Origin: Candidatus Geothermarchaeum rappei
GTDB taxonomy: Archaea; Thermoproteota; Nitrososphaeria; Geothermarchaeales; JDFR-13
Assembly (NCBI GenBank): GCA_002011085.2
Contig: MTMB02000001.1
Location: 477,820 to 541,819 of the forward strand
Direction of reading: 5' to 3'
Length of the DNA: 64,000 nt
Shown: positions 30,123-39,398 of the stretch, piece by piece
How the letters are laid out: each line of letters begins with the position of its first letter
Numbering within the stretch: position 1 is the stretch's first letter
Notes under the pieces: model-generated
What the model saw: the letters and a program-made list of their open reading frames with translations, nothing else
Database searches by the model: none
Told to the model about the DNA's origin: nothing
Program-made: the position numbers and the translations under genes

Positions 30123-31068
30123 AAGGATAAAGCCTAAGGACAGAATAATATCCAGTTTAGACGGTAAAGTTCTGTACATTGATATAGGAGCTGTAGTGGC
30201 CGATGAGAGTGTTGTCTCCGTTGGAGGAGTATCCGAATATCTTTCCCCCGAAGCTGTCAAAGAATATATTTATCGTGGCGTTGAGAGTAGAAAGATTTTC
30301 GATAAGAGCCCTGAATCCATAATACATGAGATAAGAAGGCTTTTTGAGAGAATCCCTAGGAGGAGGGTGGCCTCAGGTTTTTTCAGAACAGGGGGGCGAT
30401 ACGCTATTCCTGGGACTGCTTTTAAGGGTGCGGTCAGGTCGAGAGTAGAATATAAGTTTATTCCTAAATCATGTGGAGAAGGTGTCTATAAGAGCCCTTC
30501 ATGTTACTCTGTTTTTGGGAATGTACGGACTAAATCCAAGAGGCACATGAAGTTTTATAGGGTCGATGAATCTATAAAAAGATATCCCTGTAGATACGAC
30601 AATAAACAATTTAGATCAGTCTGTCTAGTTTGCGATCTATTTGGGGCTCCTAAATTAGCTTCCCGAGTACTTTTCTCCGACCTTATAATGTCCCATGGGA
30701 AGGTTGAGAGGCTTGATGTAGGTAGGTTTATAAAAGATGTTGAAGTCGCTCTTCCAAAGTCGGAGTTTAAAGGATCCATAGTAGGCTATAACATGAGCAT
30801 GGAAGATGCTGGCATATTATTTCTGGGGTTGGAGGCCTACACCAATCGAAGAATACTGTTGGGTAGATATAAATATAGGACTCTCGAGACCCCTATCCAA
30901 TATAGAGGCAAGAGATTTCGATTCGGCATTGTGGAGATTAAAATTAACAAAATTGTATATGGGGGGAGAGAGCGGGGAGTAAATAAATTTATCGAAGAGG
31001 CTAGGAAGGAGATTATCAAGTATGTTGATGAAGGTTTTCTAGACATAGATATAGGTGTTGTCTCATGA
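30100..31068 (+). CDS. RAMP protein (Csm5/Cas7-like)
   Basis: RYAIPGTAFKGAVRSRVEYKF; CLVCDLFGAPKLASRVLFSDL; in type III operon. Confidence 0.75.
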   Translation: MSRKIEIKRIKPKDRIISSLDGKVLYIDIGAVVADESVVSVGGVSEYLSPEAVKEYIYRGVESRKIFDKSPESIIHEIRRLFERIPRRRVASGFFRTGGRYAIPGTAFKGAVRSRVEYKFIPKSCGEGVYKSPSCYSVFGNVRTKSKRHMKFYRVDESIKRYPCRYDNKQFRSVCLVCDLFGAPKLASRVLFSDLIMSHGKVERLDVGRFIKDVEVALPKSEFKGSIVGYNMSMEDAGILFLGLEAYTNRRILLGRYKYRTLETPIQYRGKRFRFGIVEIKINKIVYGGRERGVNKFIEEARKEIIKYVDEGFLDIDIGVVS

Positions 31069-31373
31069 GCGCTACTAGAATCGATAAAGATGAATTAAAT
31101 AGTCTTTTAAAGAAGGGATGTGGTAAGGCACTAGTATATTCTGTGGATCTTAGTGTAGCAATTAAAATGGTTGGGGACATAGATCCGGACAAGGATTTCC
31201 ACATGGTAATATTCCTAGATAAGGATGATGTAGGACATGCCATCTATAAATATAATGGGCTATTCTATCATGTCATTTTAAGTAGTGAGTTCCTAAATGC
31301 TTTTGTAAACAGGTCTTTTATAGCCGGTAAAGGTAAAAACATGAGGATTAAGGAGTTTTTAAGGGAGGGGTAG
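31065..31373 (+). CDS. Unknown 102-aa protein in the type III operon
   Basis: ORF overlaps upstream RAMP stop and ends 2 nt before cas10; no recognised motif. Confidence 0.7.
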   Translation: MSATRIDKDELNSLLKKGCGKALVYSVDLSVAIKMVGDIDPDKDFHMVIFLDKDDVGHAIYKYNGLFYHVILSSEFLNAFVNRSFIAGKGKNMRIKEFLREG

Positions 31374-31374
31374 A

Positions 31375-34203
31375 ATGAGTGCAATAACTATTCACCCGAC
31401 TTATTTGGTAAAAGGGTTTGTCATCCCTATTAGAGAGGATAAAAAGCCCAGCTATACCTATGTATTTGATGGAAATAGACGTAAAACGTTATATAACGCC
31501 TTGTCGAAAATCCTAGAAACACTCCTTAAATTCTATGTTGATAAGAAGAAGGTAGATGGATTATCATCCGCAGAGGAGCTTGTTGAGTTTACAAACCTCG
31601 TCTACCTCGTCCTTAGAAATTCATTATATAAGGGAATACAGGGAGGCGTCATACCATCGCCCTCGACAATATTCATCGGGTGGTATATATATAGGGCCGT
31701 CGAAGGGGCTGACGCCCCTCCCTTATACACCTCTGAGGGAATCAGACATTTAATTGATACGAAGAAGGGCGATATTTTTCTGGTCGACATATTATATAAA
31801 AAATATGATGAGCTTATTACTCTACTGAATAACTCGATAGATACCTATAAAGATCTCGATTCTCTCCTCGATGACCTTCTATTCTTTCCTGCCGACTCTA
31901 GAGTAGGATCTAATACATCTAGTCTATTGATCCACACTATAATGGTGGGAGGCCTAGCGTTATCCCTTTATCTCGAGAGTGTTTCCTCTCCAGCTAATAG
32001 AGATCTAGCTTATCTAAAGGTGTTATCCCTATTCCATGATGTAGGTAAGTTATTGAGCATTAGACATCACGAGTCTATATCCGCAGGGTTTATAAAGAAG
32101 CTTTTTGGAAATGTGGTCAAAAAAGGCTCAGAAGCTGATGCTGTAATCGAGGAAGTTGTTGAGACCCTGGCTAACAAAGATTCGTTGTTTAGGAGGAAGG
32201 AACTATATAAGTTCTATAAAGATGCTGATCGAATGGCTGCGGCAGCAGATAGGATGAAGAATCTAGTCAAGATACTATTAAGTGATAAAAGTAAGAAGAG
32301 GCTATATGAGATGATTAGCCGCAAGCTCGGTGGTGACATAGGGTTTGACGAGGGTTTTGAGAAGATATTTACTGACATGAGTTTCTGGGATGAGATTTCA
32401 CGTGATGTTGATCTTTATCGGGAGTTGACAGAGGACTTTTGTCTAAACGCCTCTAAAGTAGGGGAGGTCCATGGGTATGTAGATAAAGATGTATTATCCA
32501 ATGATGTAGAGGCAGTTTTCATAGATATCCAGTCGATACAGAGTTACGTTAGGAGTAGCGATATACGCAGCATGATAGGGGGTAGCTTCCTCATAGATAT
32601 GATAATATATGCCTCCATACCTGAGTATATCATGGACAATCTGGATCTGGGTATTGAAAATATATGGCTTAACGGAGGTGGGAACCTTCTATTAACCGTC
32701 CCCAAAAAACTTGTGGATATGCTAAGCGATAATCTAGCTAAAATGATTAGGAATGCGTATTATATAGATCTCTCTATAGCATCTTCTCCTTTATATAGTG
32801 ATTTAAGACTTATATTTGATACTCTCGGGACACGGCATAAGGAGTTGAAGCACACAAAAATCAGTGGAGTAGGCATATATCCCTCTTTTGAGGAGAAGTG
32901 TGGATTATGTGTAAATAGACCCGCTACAAAACCATTGAAAAAAGATGTTGAAATATATGTGTGTGATACCTGTAAGCTTAAATACGATGTGGGAAGTGTT
33001 TTACATTTTTGGTCTAAAGTAGGGAGAATAACCACCCTATTTGGTCAAGAAAATATATTTGAACAACTTAAATCTCTGGATGAGGCACGTAGACTAGACT
33101 TTATGGAGTTAATCGCTAATGGCACTTTAGACCCAAAGAATCTATCCAGGGAGGCCATGAACATTGCGATGGTCAAGTTTGACGGGGCTTTAATAGGTCT
33201 CTTAAGCTCTTCTTCCCTATCTCTCACAGACTCTTTTGAGAGAAGCGTTAGGATTGATATGGCTGTTAAAGAGAGTATAAATAAGTTTCTAGACTATGTA
33301 AGAGATAATATAGACGGTGGTCTATATGCTTCAATACTCCTGGGTATCATATATGTAGGTGGAGATGATGGGGCCATTATTATGCCTTCATATATCGCTC
33401 CCTTCTTTACAGTCTATGTTGCCAATGAATATTATTTAAACATGGGAGGTAAGTCGGTATTATCCTTCTCCATCATAGGTGTAAAATACAAGCATCCTGT
33501 TTATCATCTTTATCAAGCAGCTTCATACCTACTTGATTCACACGGTAAAAAATTAAACAGAGGAGAGTTGGAGCTGGAGCATGTGTATGATATAAGATAT
33601 AAGGTATACAACGAGTTGTACAATGAAAAAATACTTGAATACGGTGGGTTCAGAGGGTCGCTTGCCTTCTACGCGTCAGACACAGGCATAGTATCTACCG
33701 AAACTCTAGAAAACATCCTTCTTTCACTAGAAAAGGATAGATCAAGTATCCAATACTCTACACCCTATTTAATATCTGATGATGAAGTTAGAAGTATATT
33801 TAAACTGTTTACAACGGTATCAAAGGCAATAGATGCAGATAGTGTCATCGACAATATACAGGAAATAAGTTTAGATAAAATAGGTAGGTTGATAAAAAAC
33901 CTACAAAGATCATTCACAAAGGTTAAACATGGGCGTGCGGAGCAAGGGGCTTTAAAGAGACTCAAAGAGGTTAAAAAAAGGTTGTTTAACTCTGTAAGTA
34001 TTAGGATTGCTTATTCAAAAGATATTAGAAGTAGGGTGATCCACTCGATCTCATATGTCTCTAATGTTGATGACATCGAGTCGGTGTTTGGAATCAACGA
34101 TCTTAAAAACATCATCATAAGCCACAAGGATTTTCTAGGGCTATGCTCTGCCGACCTGCTTTTAATGCTTAAACTTACCGGAGGTGGGTTAGGTGGGATA
34201 TAA
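31375..34203 (+). CDS. cas10: Cas10 (Csm1-like), HD nuclease plus Palm/cyclase domain
   Basis: HD motif LSLFHDVGKLLSIRHHES; zinc-finger CGLC...CDTC; IYVGGDDGAIIM (GGDD cyclase motif). Confidence 0.93.
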   Translation: MSAITIHPTYLVKGFVIPIREDKKPSYTYVFDGNRRKTLYNALSKILETLLKFYVDKKKVDGLSSAEELVEFTNLVYLVLRNSLYKGIQGGVIPSPSTIFIGWYIYRAVEGADAPPLYTSEGIRHLIDTKKGDIFLVDILYKKYDELITLLNNSIDTYKDLDSLLDDLLFFPADSRVGSNTSSLLIHTIMVGGLALSLYLESVSSPANRDLAYLKVLSLFHDVGKLLSIRHHESISAGFIKKLFGNVVKKGSEADAVIEEVVETLANKDSLFRRKELYKFYKDADRMAAAADRMKNLVKILLSDKSKKRLYEMISRKLGGDIGFDEGFEKIFTDMSFWDEISRDVDLYRELTEDFCLNASKVGEVHGYVDKDVLSNDVEAVFIDIQSIQSYVRSSDIRSMIGGSFLIDMIIYASIPEYIMDNLDLGIENIWLNGGGNLLLTVPKKLVDMLSDNLAKMIRNAYYIDLSIASSPLYSDLRLIFDTLGTRHKELKHTKISGVGIYPSFEEKCGLCVNRPATKPLKKDVEIYVCDTCKLKYDVGSVLHFWSKVGRITTLFGQENIFEQLKSLDEARRLDFMELIANGTLDPKNLSREAMNIAMVKFDGALIGLLSSSSLSLTDSFERSVRIDMAVKESINKFLDYVRDNIDGGLYASILLGIIYVGGDDGAIIMPSYIAPFFTVYVANEYYLNMGGKSVLSFSIIGVKYKHPVYHLYQAASYLLDSHGKKLNRGELELEHVYDIRYKVYNELYNEKILEYGGFRGSLAFYASDTGIVSTETLENILLSLEKDRSSIQYSTPYLISDDEVRSIFKLFTTVSKAIDADSVIDNIQEISLDKIGRLIKNLQRSFTKVKHGRAEQGALKRLKEVKKRLFNSVSIRIAYSKDIRSRVIHSISYVSNVDDIESVFGINDLKNIIISHKDFLGLCSADLLLMLKLTGGGLGGI

Positions 34204-34828
34204 CATTAAATTAACAGTAGTCGGAAAGACTAGAAAGCTATTAAATATAGGGGGGCCAGTAATAGATCCTTCTAGAGGGGACAATCCATTCTATAGAATA
34301 ATAGATTCTGAAGGAGAATCTTATTTATATATACCAGGGAGTACATTAAAAGGCGTTCTTAGAAAGTCTGCTTTGAAAGTCGCTGGGTTATTGGGTTATA
34401 AAGTGGGGTTTAGTGTACATCCGGATATTATGGATCACGAGGATATTGTCTCAAAGGTTTTTGGAGCACCGGGGCTAAAAAGTAAGATAATAGTGTCGGG
34501 AGCATTATTAAGTGAAATGAGTATAGTGCCGGAAATCTATACACATATCAGAGTCGATGAAAAGACTGGTATTGTAGACGAAGGAGCCTTGTTTGAACGT
34601 GAGTATCTGCCTATAGGTACATCTTTTGAATTCGAGATAAATGGTTATGACATGGATATTGAGGAAGCTAGGCTATTGCTGGCTGCTTTATATGAGATGC
34701 GATACGAGAAGCTGGGTAGAGGGGGTTTAATTGAAGTCTCACTTAGGAAGACGGGCTGCCATATCCCAAATGAATTGTTGGGAGATGATGTTGTGAGGAT
34801 GATATATGATGAACTTGCTAAGGAATAA
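34193..34828 (+). CDS. RAMP protein, Cas7-like
   Basis: GDNPFYRIIDSEGESYLYIPGSTLKGVLRK; SKVFGAPGLKSKIIVSGA; 211 aa. Confidence 0.75.
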   Translation: MGYNIKLTVVGKTRKLLNIGGPVIDPSRGDNPFYRIIDSEGESYLYIPGSTLKGVLRKSALKVAGLLGYKVGFSVHPDIMDHEDIVSKVFGAPGLKSKIIVSGALLSEMSIVPEIYTHIRVDEKTGIVDEGALFEREYLPIGTSFEFEINGYDMDIEEARLLLAALYEMRYEKLGRGGLIEVSLRKTGCHIPNELLGDDVVRMIYDELAKE

Positions 34829-35891
34829 TATAGATGATCTCTCTCTCTATAGGGTTGAGATTAGGGTAAGAACTCCTCTGATCTTGTCGGGAGAGCCTCT
34901 TGGCAGGATCTGGGCTACAAACATTAATTTTATACCTGGCTCGACATTTAGGGGAGCTCTATTATCATATATGTATAACCATAGTCATCTATCTAATAGG
35001 GTCGTATCCGAAGCATTTTCACCAACCGTATATTTTCAACCCTTACTACCTGTGTATATGGATAAAGAGTGTAGACATGCTGATCCACTTATATATAAGT
35101 GTAAAATATGTGGAGAGACTGTATTCTATAGACCCCCTCTCGATGACTATATATCATTCCCAAGTGAATGCAACAATGGTCACTATGGAACGTTAAAGAG
35201 TGTGGGAGGGGCTTTGATAGTTGACAAGGATGTTGTGAATGTGATAAGATATGTGTATATCGAGAGTGTAGGGATAAACAAAGTCACCGAGACATCGGAA
35301 AAAGGGATGTTATATAGCTACTCAGCAATCGCTCCCAACACTAGATTCAAAGGCCTAGTCTTAGATAGAGGAGGTCTAATACAAGAGTATATAGATAACT
35401 ATGGTTATCCATCTACAATATATTTGGGAAGAGGGATCTCGAGAGGCTTTGGATGGTGTGAGTTGAATATAAATCAGATAGATGTCGGAGACTACATTAA
35501 TAATCGGGGGTCTCAAATCCATTCATACCTAGAAAAGTCGAATTATCTAGTATTGAGGGGTAAGTCCCCTCTTGTCTTCATGGATAGTAAAGGGTTTACG
35601 CCTAAACCAAAGCTGGTTGTTAAAGGTTTAGAAGAGCATATCCCGTTTAAATATGTAGATAAAAACTATTTACTTGTTAGAGGACTGTACCATTTAAGGG
35701 GTTTTGGGGCGAATAATCTGCCAAAAGCTCACATCTCGGCTGTAAAGCCTGGGAGCATATTCTTTTACAAAATTAAGTCACATGATAAACTAGATGATCT
35801 CGTGGATCATCTAGTTGAATTGGAGTTGCTAGGTCTCCCGCCTTATAACCATATAGGTTTAAATTATCTTGAGGTGCTGGTATGGTGTTAA
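34806..35891 (+). CDS. RAMP protein, Csx10/Cas5-like (type III-D)
   Basis: TNINFIPGSTFRGALLSYMYN; internal CKICGETV zinc-binding-like pair; YLGRGISRGFGWCEL. Confidence 0.65.
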   Translation: MMNLLRNNIDDLSLYRVEIRVRTPLILSGEPLGRIWATNINFIPGSTFRGALLSYMYNHSHLSNRVVSEAFSPTVYFQPLLPVYMDKECRHADPLIYKCKICGETVFYRPPLDDYISFPSECNNGHYGTLKSVGGALIVDKDVVNVIRYVYIESVGINKVTETSEKGMLYSYSAIAPNTRFKGLVLDRGGLIQEYIDNYGYPSTIYLGRGISRGFGWCELNINQIDVGDYINNRGSQIHSYLEKSNYLVLRGKSPLVFMDSKGFTPKPKLVVKGLEEHIPFKYVDKNYLLVRGLYHLRGFGANNLPKAHISAVKPGSIFFYKIKSHDKLDDLVDHLVELELLGLPPYNHIGLNYLEVLVWC

Positions 35892-36787
35892 AATATAAGG
35901 AGTCTCTCCAAAATAGATGGATACTAATCATCCGGTTTAAACTGGCTTCCCCACTACATGTAGGACGTGGGCAGGAAGGTATTTACAATAGAATAGTATT
36001 TTCTAATGTAGAGGGAGGACTTCATCCTATTGTGCCAGCGTCAAGTATTAAGGGAGTATTTAGAGACTTGTCAACTAAGATAGCTAAGAATTTGGATTTT
36101 AGAAAGCCTCTAACTAATAAAATTGTGAATAATCACGTTATAGACAGTCATTTTCCAGTAGAAAAGGCTGATGATGATACTAATAGAGTTAGGGTCTATA
36201 GAGAAACCTATTTCCAAGGATATGATGGCATCGATGACGATGAATTTAAGCTGGCATTGGCCAGGGAGTTGTCATCGGGCCTAAATACCTCTCTAGACAG
36301 TTTTCTAGAGCTGCCGGTTGAAGAGATTATAGAACTTTATCTATCTATGAAGTGTCCGATATGTCGGTTATATGGTGCTCCCGGCCTTTCTTCAAAGACA
36401 ATTTTTTTAGACGCTGTAGTCAAAGGTTCCTATCAAGTCGGGTTATATACGGGGACCGCGATTGAGAGGAAGACGGGAATCGTAAAAGCGAAGCATCTAT
36501 ACAATGTAGAGTATGTATATCCTAAGGGAGAGACCTGGGTCGACATACATATATATATCGATAATATGGATGAAGATGAGGAGCTTCTAATAAAAAGTCT
36601 GATAGGCCTAATTAAGGCAACTGGATTGAGGCTAGGAGGATTGAGGTCAAGGGGATATGGCCTTCTGAAGCTGGATATTGAAAATTCCTATGCTGTCAAG
36701 ACTATTTTTGACGGAGGGCCCGAGGAAAACATCACCAAGCTCCTTAGAGGGGGGACTAGAGTCTCACTAGAAAGTTTATTAGGCTAA
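35882..36787 (+). CDS. RAMP protein, Cas7-like
   Basis: LHVGRGQEG...HPIVPASSIKGVFRDLS; CPICRLYGAPGLSSKTIFLDA; GGLRSRGYGLLKL. Confidence 0.77.
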   Translation: MVLKYKESLQNRWILIIRFKLASPLHVGRGQEGIYNRIVFSNVEGGLHPIVPASSIKGVFRDLSTKIAKNLDFRKPLTNKIVNNHVIDSHFPVEKADDDTNRVRVYRETYFQGYDGIDDDEFKLALARELSSGLNTSLDSFLELPVEEIIELYLSMKCPICRLYGAPGLSSKTIFLDAVVKGSYQVGLYTGTAIERKTGIVKAKHLYNVEYVYPKGETWVDIHIYIDNMDEDEELLIKSLIGLIKATGLRLGGLRSRGYGLLKLDIENSYAVKTIFDGGPEENITKLLRGGTRVSLESLLG

Positions 36788-36791
36788 TATT

Positions 36792-38381
36792 TTAATCCTC
36801 TCGCGTATCTACCATCTCTCTCCAGTTTTCAACCATTATCTCGATATATTCTCTTAATAAGCCTATATGGGCTATAAAATTCCTTTTTGTATGATCTCTA
36901 CTTCTACTATCCTCCACCAGACTTACAAAATCCCTAGGTTTGAAACTATCTACATACCGGAGTCTAATACTCTCCTTTATTTTCTCGATAGTCTTATCCA
37001 TACTGATATCTTTTTTCCACCTATCCTTTTTTATCATATCATTTAATATTCTCCATCTATCCATATTTGAAAGCACGACACTTTTATAGTTTTCATAGAC
37101 GACTCTTCCAATCTCGCCATATAATTCTCTCTGTACAAATGAGGAGACAACATTTGAAAACTTAGACAAAACCTCATCTGTAATAACCTCGATATCTGAG
37201 AAGCTGACGCCCTCAGACTCCACATCTCTTTCGATATATCCCTTCTCATTTAGAAAACATTTTATGCCTAACCCAACTGACAATGTCTTTAGGATATCTA
37301 TATATTTGAGGGCAACGCCTTTTTCAAAGACATCTCTAGTCTTAAGAAGAAGGGTGTCATCATCTATTTTTATAGGCTTGGCTTTATCAAGCATCTTATC
37401 AATAGTTGAAATCATGTTAGTAATATATCTTAAATTCGCCTTAGAAGGGTCGAGCTTTTTAAAATACCTTGGGATCATATCCAATAAGCCTAGGGGTAGA
37501 GAATGCTTTAGGCTATAATAGACAATTCTTACATAATTCGTGTAACCCTCACCGACTTTATCCAGAGTTAAAATATTCCTATAAAATCTTTTCTCATCAT
37601 TGGATAATCCCCTAATACATGACTCGGGTTTACTAATCACCTTATCTGGAATCTCTTTTGGAATCATCTCCGAGATATTTTCAAATCTTGAGCTCTCAAT
37701 AGTTACAATCCTATTTATCCGCAGCATTTTAATGCCATATGTATGTGGGTCTGAATTGAATATTCTCAGAATGGTGTTTCTCCTATTCAATTTCATTAAC
37801 ACGATACTCTCATACAAGTCTCTAGCCGCCATACTGATTATAACAGGCATATAATTTATCCCATGTGTCAAGTCCAGCCAAACTTCATCTATATCTGGAT
37901 TCTCAATACATATTTTAAGGGTATGTAGATATACGTATAGCCTCACAAGCTCTAAATCACCGTCAAAAACGATATTTATATCCTTTTTTTTCAAAGTGAA
38001 CCTCCCTATCCCGGGAGTAACCACAACATTCAAGGCTTTTCTCAGAACCTTACTAATATCCACCCCAGGATTCTTATTTCTGAAAATTTCGTTGAATTCC
38101 CACATCTTCTCACAGATATAGTTTCTGACTCTATCCCTAATCTCATTATAGCTCAGTTTAACCAGATCGCCAGCATTAGTGACTCTATCAACTATTAAGC
38201 TCTCAGGGACAACAACACAGATTCTGGTAACTTCATATCCGTTTCTTATAGCATGATATACAAGTGGTAATATCGTAGTTTTAGATATAAGTCTATCTCC
38301 TGTATCCTCTACAAGATAAGTTACCTCTTCCCAATGCGGTTTTCCCCAAGGAGCTATTATCAATACCTTATTTCTCATCAT
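36792..38381 (-). CDS. csx1: Csx1-family CARF-HEPN protein (putative cOA-activated RNase)
   Basis: N-terminal VLIIAPWGKPHWEEVTYLV CARF-like; WLDLTHGINYMPVI; C-terminal RNFIAH (R-x4-H HEPN motif). Confidence 0.78.
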   Translation of the reverse strand: MMRNKVLIIAPWGKPHWEEVTYLVEDTGDRLISKTTILPLVYHAIRNGYEVTRICVVVPESLIVDRVTNAGDLVKLSYNEIRDRVRNYICEKMWEFNEIFRNKNPGVDISKVLRKALNVVVTPGIGRFTLKKKDINIVFDGDLELVRLYVYLHTLKICIENPDIDEVWLDLTHGINYMPVIISMAARDLYESIVLMKLNRRNTILRIFNSDPHTYGIKMLRINRIVTIESSRFENISEMIPKEIPDKVISKPESCIRGLSNDEKRFYRNILTLDKVGEGYTNYVRIVYYSLKHSLPLGLLDMIPRYFKKLDPSKANLRYITNMISTIDKMLDKAKPIKIDDDTLLLKTRDVFEKGVALKYIDILKTLSVGLGIKCFLNEKGYIERDVESEGVSFSDIEVITDEVLSKFSNVVSSFVQRELYGEIGRVVYENYKSVVLSNMDRWRILNDMIKKDRWKKDISMDKTIEKIKESIRLRYVDSFKPRDFVSLVEDSRSRDHTKRNFIAHIGLLREYIEIMVENWREMVDTRED

Positions 38382-39192
38382 ATCCCCCGGATCTTACTAT
38401 TATATCCTTATACCACATTCCTCTTTCACCGAGTTTTAGGATGAAACCTTCTCTCACTCTCCGCTTCTCAATTAGGCCACTTCTCTCCAATTCAGATAAG
38501 TACATCCTGTATTTATCAACATCTTCTGGAGATAGAGAGCCCTCTAAAACTTTTACCAATACTTCTATATAGTCTCGTGGATAGGGTATCAATGGAATTT
38601 CGATAACACTTAAATCTTTAAGAGGAGGATATAGAAGTCTTAAAAACTCATCCCTATGTTTAGAGAAATATTCATTTTTCTCATTCTCTGTTTTCATCAT
38701 TGAGAACATTCTTATCTTGTTCTCCAACCTAACAAGCATATCATTATATAAAGCTACCCTCTTGTTTATCACATGGAAAACCCTAGAAGGTCTTATAAAC
38801 ATGGCGGTCAAAGTACATATAACCACCATTGTTTTTCTACCACCAGCGATATTTATAAATATCTCATCAGTATCCTCTGAGTTAACCATATTAACTAATG
38901 TTGTGAAAACAGTCTTTAAGAAATCCCTACTTGACTCTTCATCATAAATGTCAGGATAATTCACGATCAAACGCCTAATCCTCACCTTCGGATCTATGTA
39001 TTTAACAGCCCTATCAATTATCTCCATCCCGCCTAGAACTAAATCATCCATCGAGCCGATCAAAACTATACTCGAAGGATAGTAACGGGTTCTCTCTCTA
39101 ATAAACAAAAAAAACTCGGTGACAACTGATGGAGTGAGGCCCAATGGGCATATAATAATAACTTTATCTTTCATACGAACATCCCTCAACAA
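38368..39192 (-). CDS. CARF-domain protein with C-terminal winged helix (Csa3- or ring-nuclease-like)
   Basis: IIICPLGLTPSVVTEFFLF; IFINIAGGRKTMVVICTL; C-terminal YLSELERSGLIEKRRVREGFILKLGERGMW. Confidence 0.65.
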   Translation of the reverse strand: MLRDVRMKDKVIIICPLGLTPSVVTEFFLFIRERTRYYPSSIVLIGSMDDLVLGGMEIIDRAVKYIDPKVRIRRLIVNYPDIYDEESSRDFLKTVFTTLVNMVNSEDTDEIFINIAGGRKTMVVICTLTAMFIRPSRVFHVINKRVALYNDMLVRLENKIRMFSMMKTENEKNEYFSKHRDEFLRLLYPPLKDLSVIEIPLIPYPRDYIEVLVKVLEGSLSPEDVDKYRMYLSELERSGLIEKRRVREGFILKLGERGMWYKDIIVRSGGYDEK

Positions 39193-39284
39193 AAATTTTA
39201 GCTACCATGAAAAGCCAAAATAAACCATTTCAACATATTATAAAAATACTGAAAAAGTTAATAAAATTCCCTTTTCAAAAACAT

Positions 39285-39398
39285 CTTTAGGTGTCTATTG
39301 ACATTGTTATTTTGACGGGTTGTCTTTTGTCACACATACAAAATTAAAATATCCAAAAATATCATCCTATTAAATAGAAAAACCCAAAAACAATAACG
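39285..39398 (+). promoter_or_regulatory. CRISPR leader 3
   Basis: Same 114-bp leader as arrays 1 and 2 with a single C-to-T difference (GTCTATTGAC). Confidence 0.9.
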
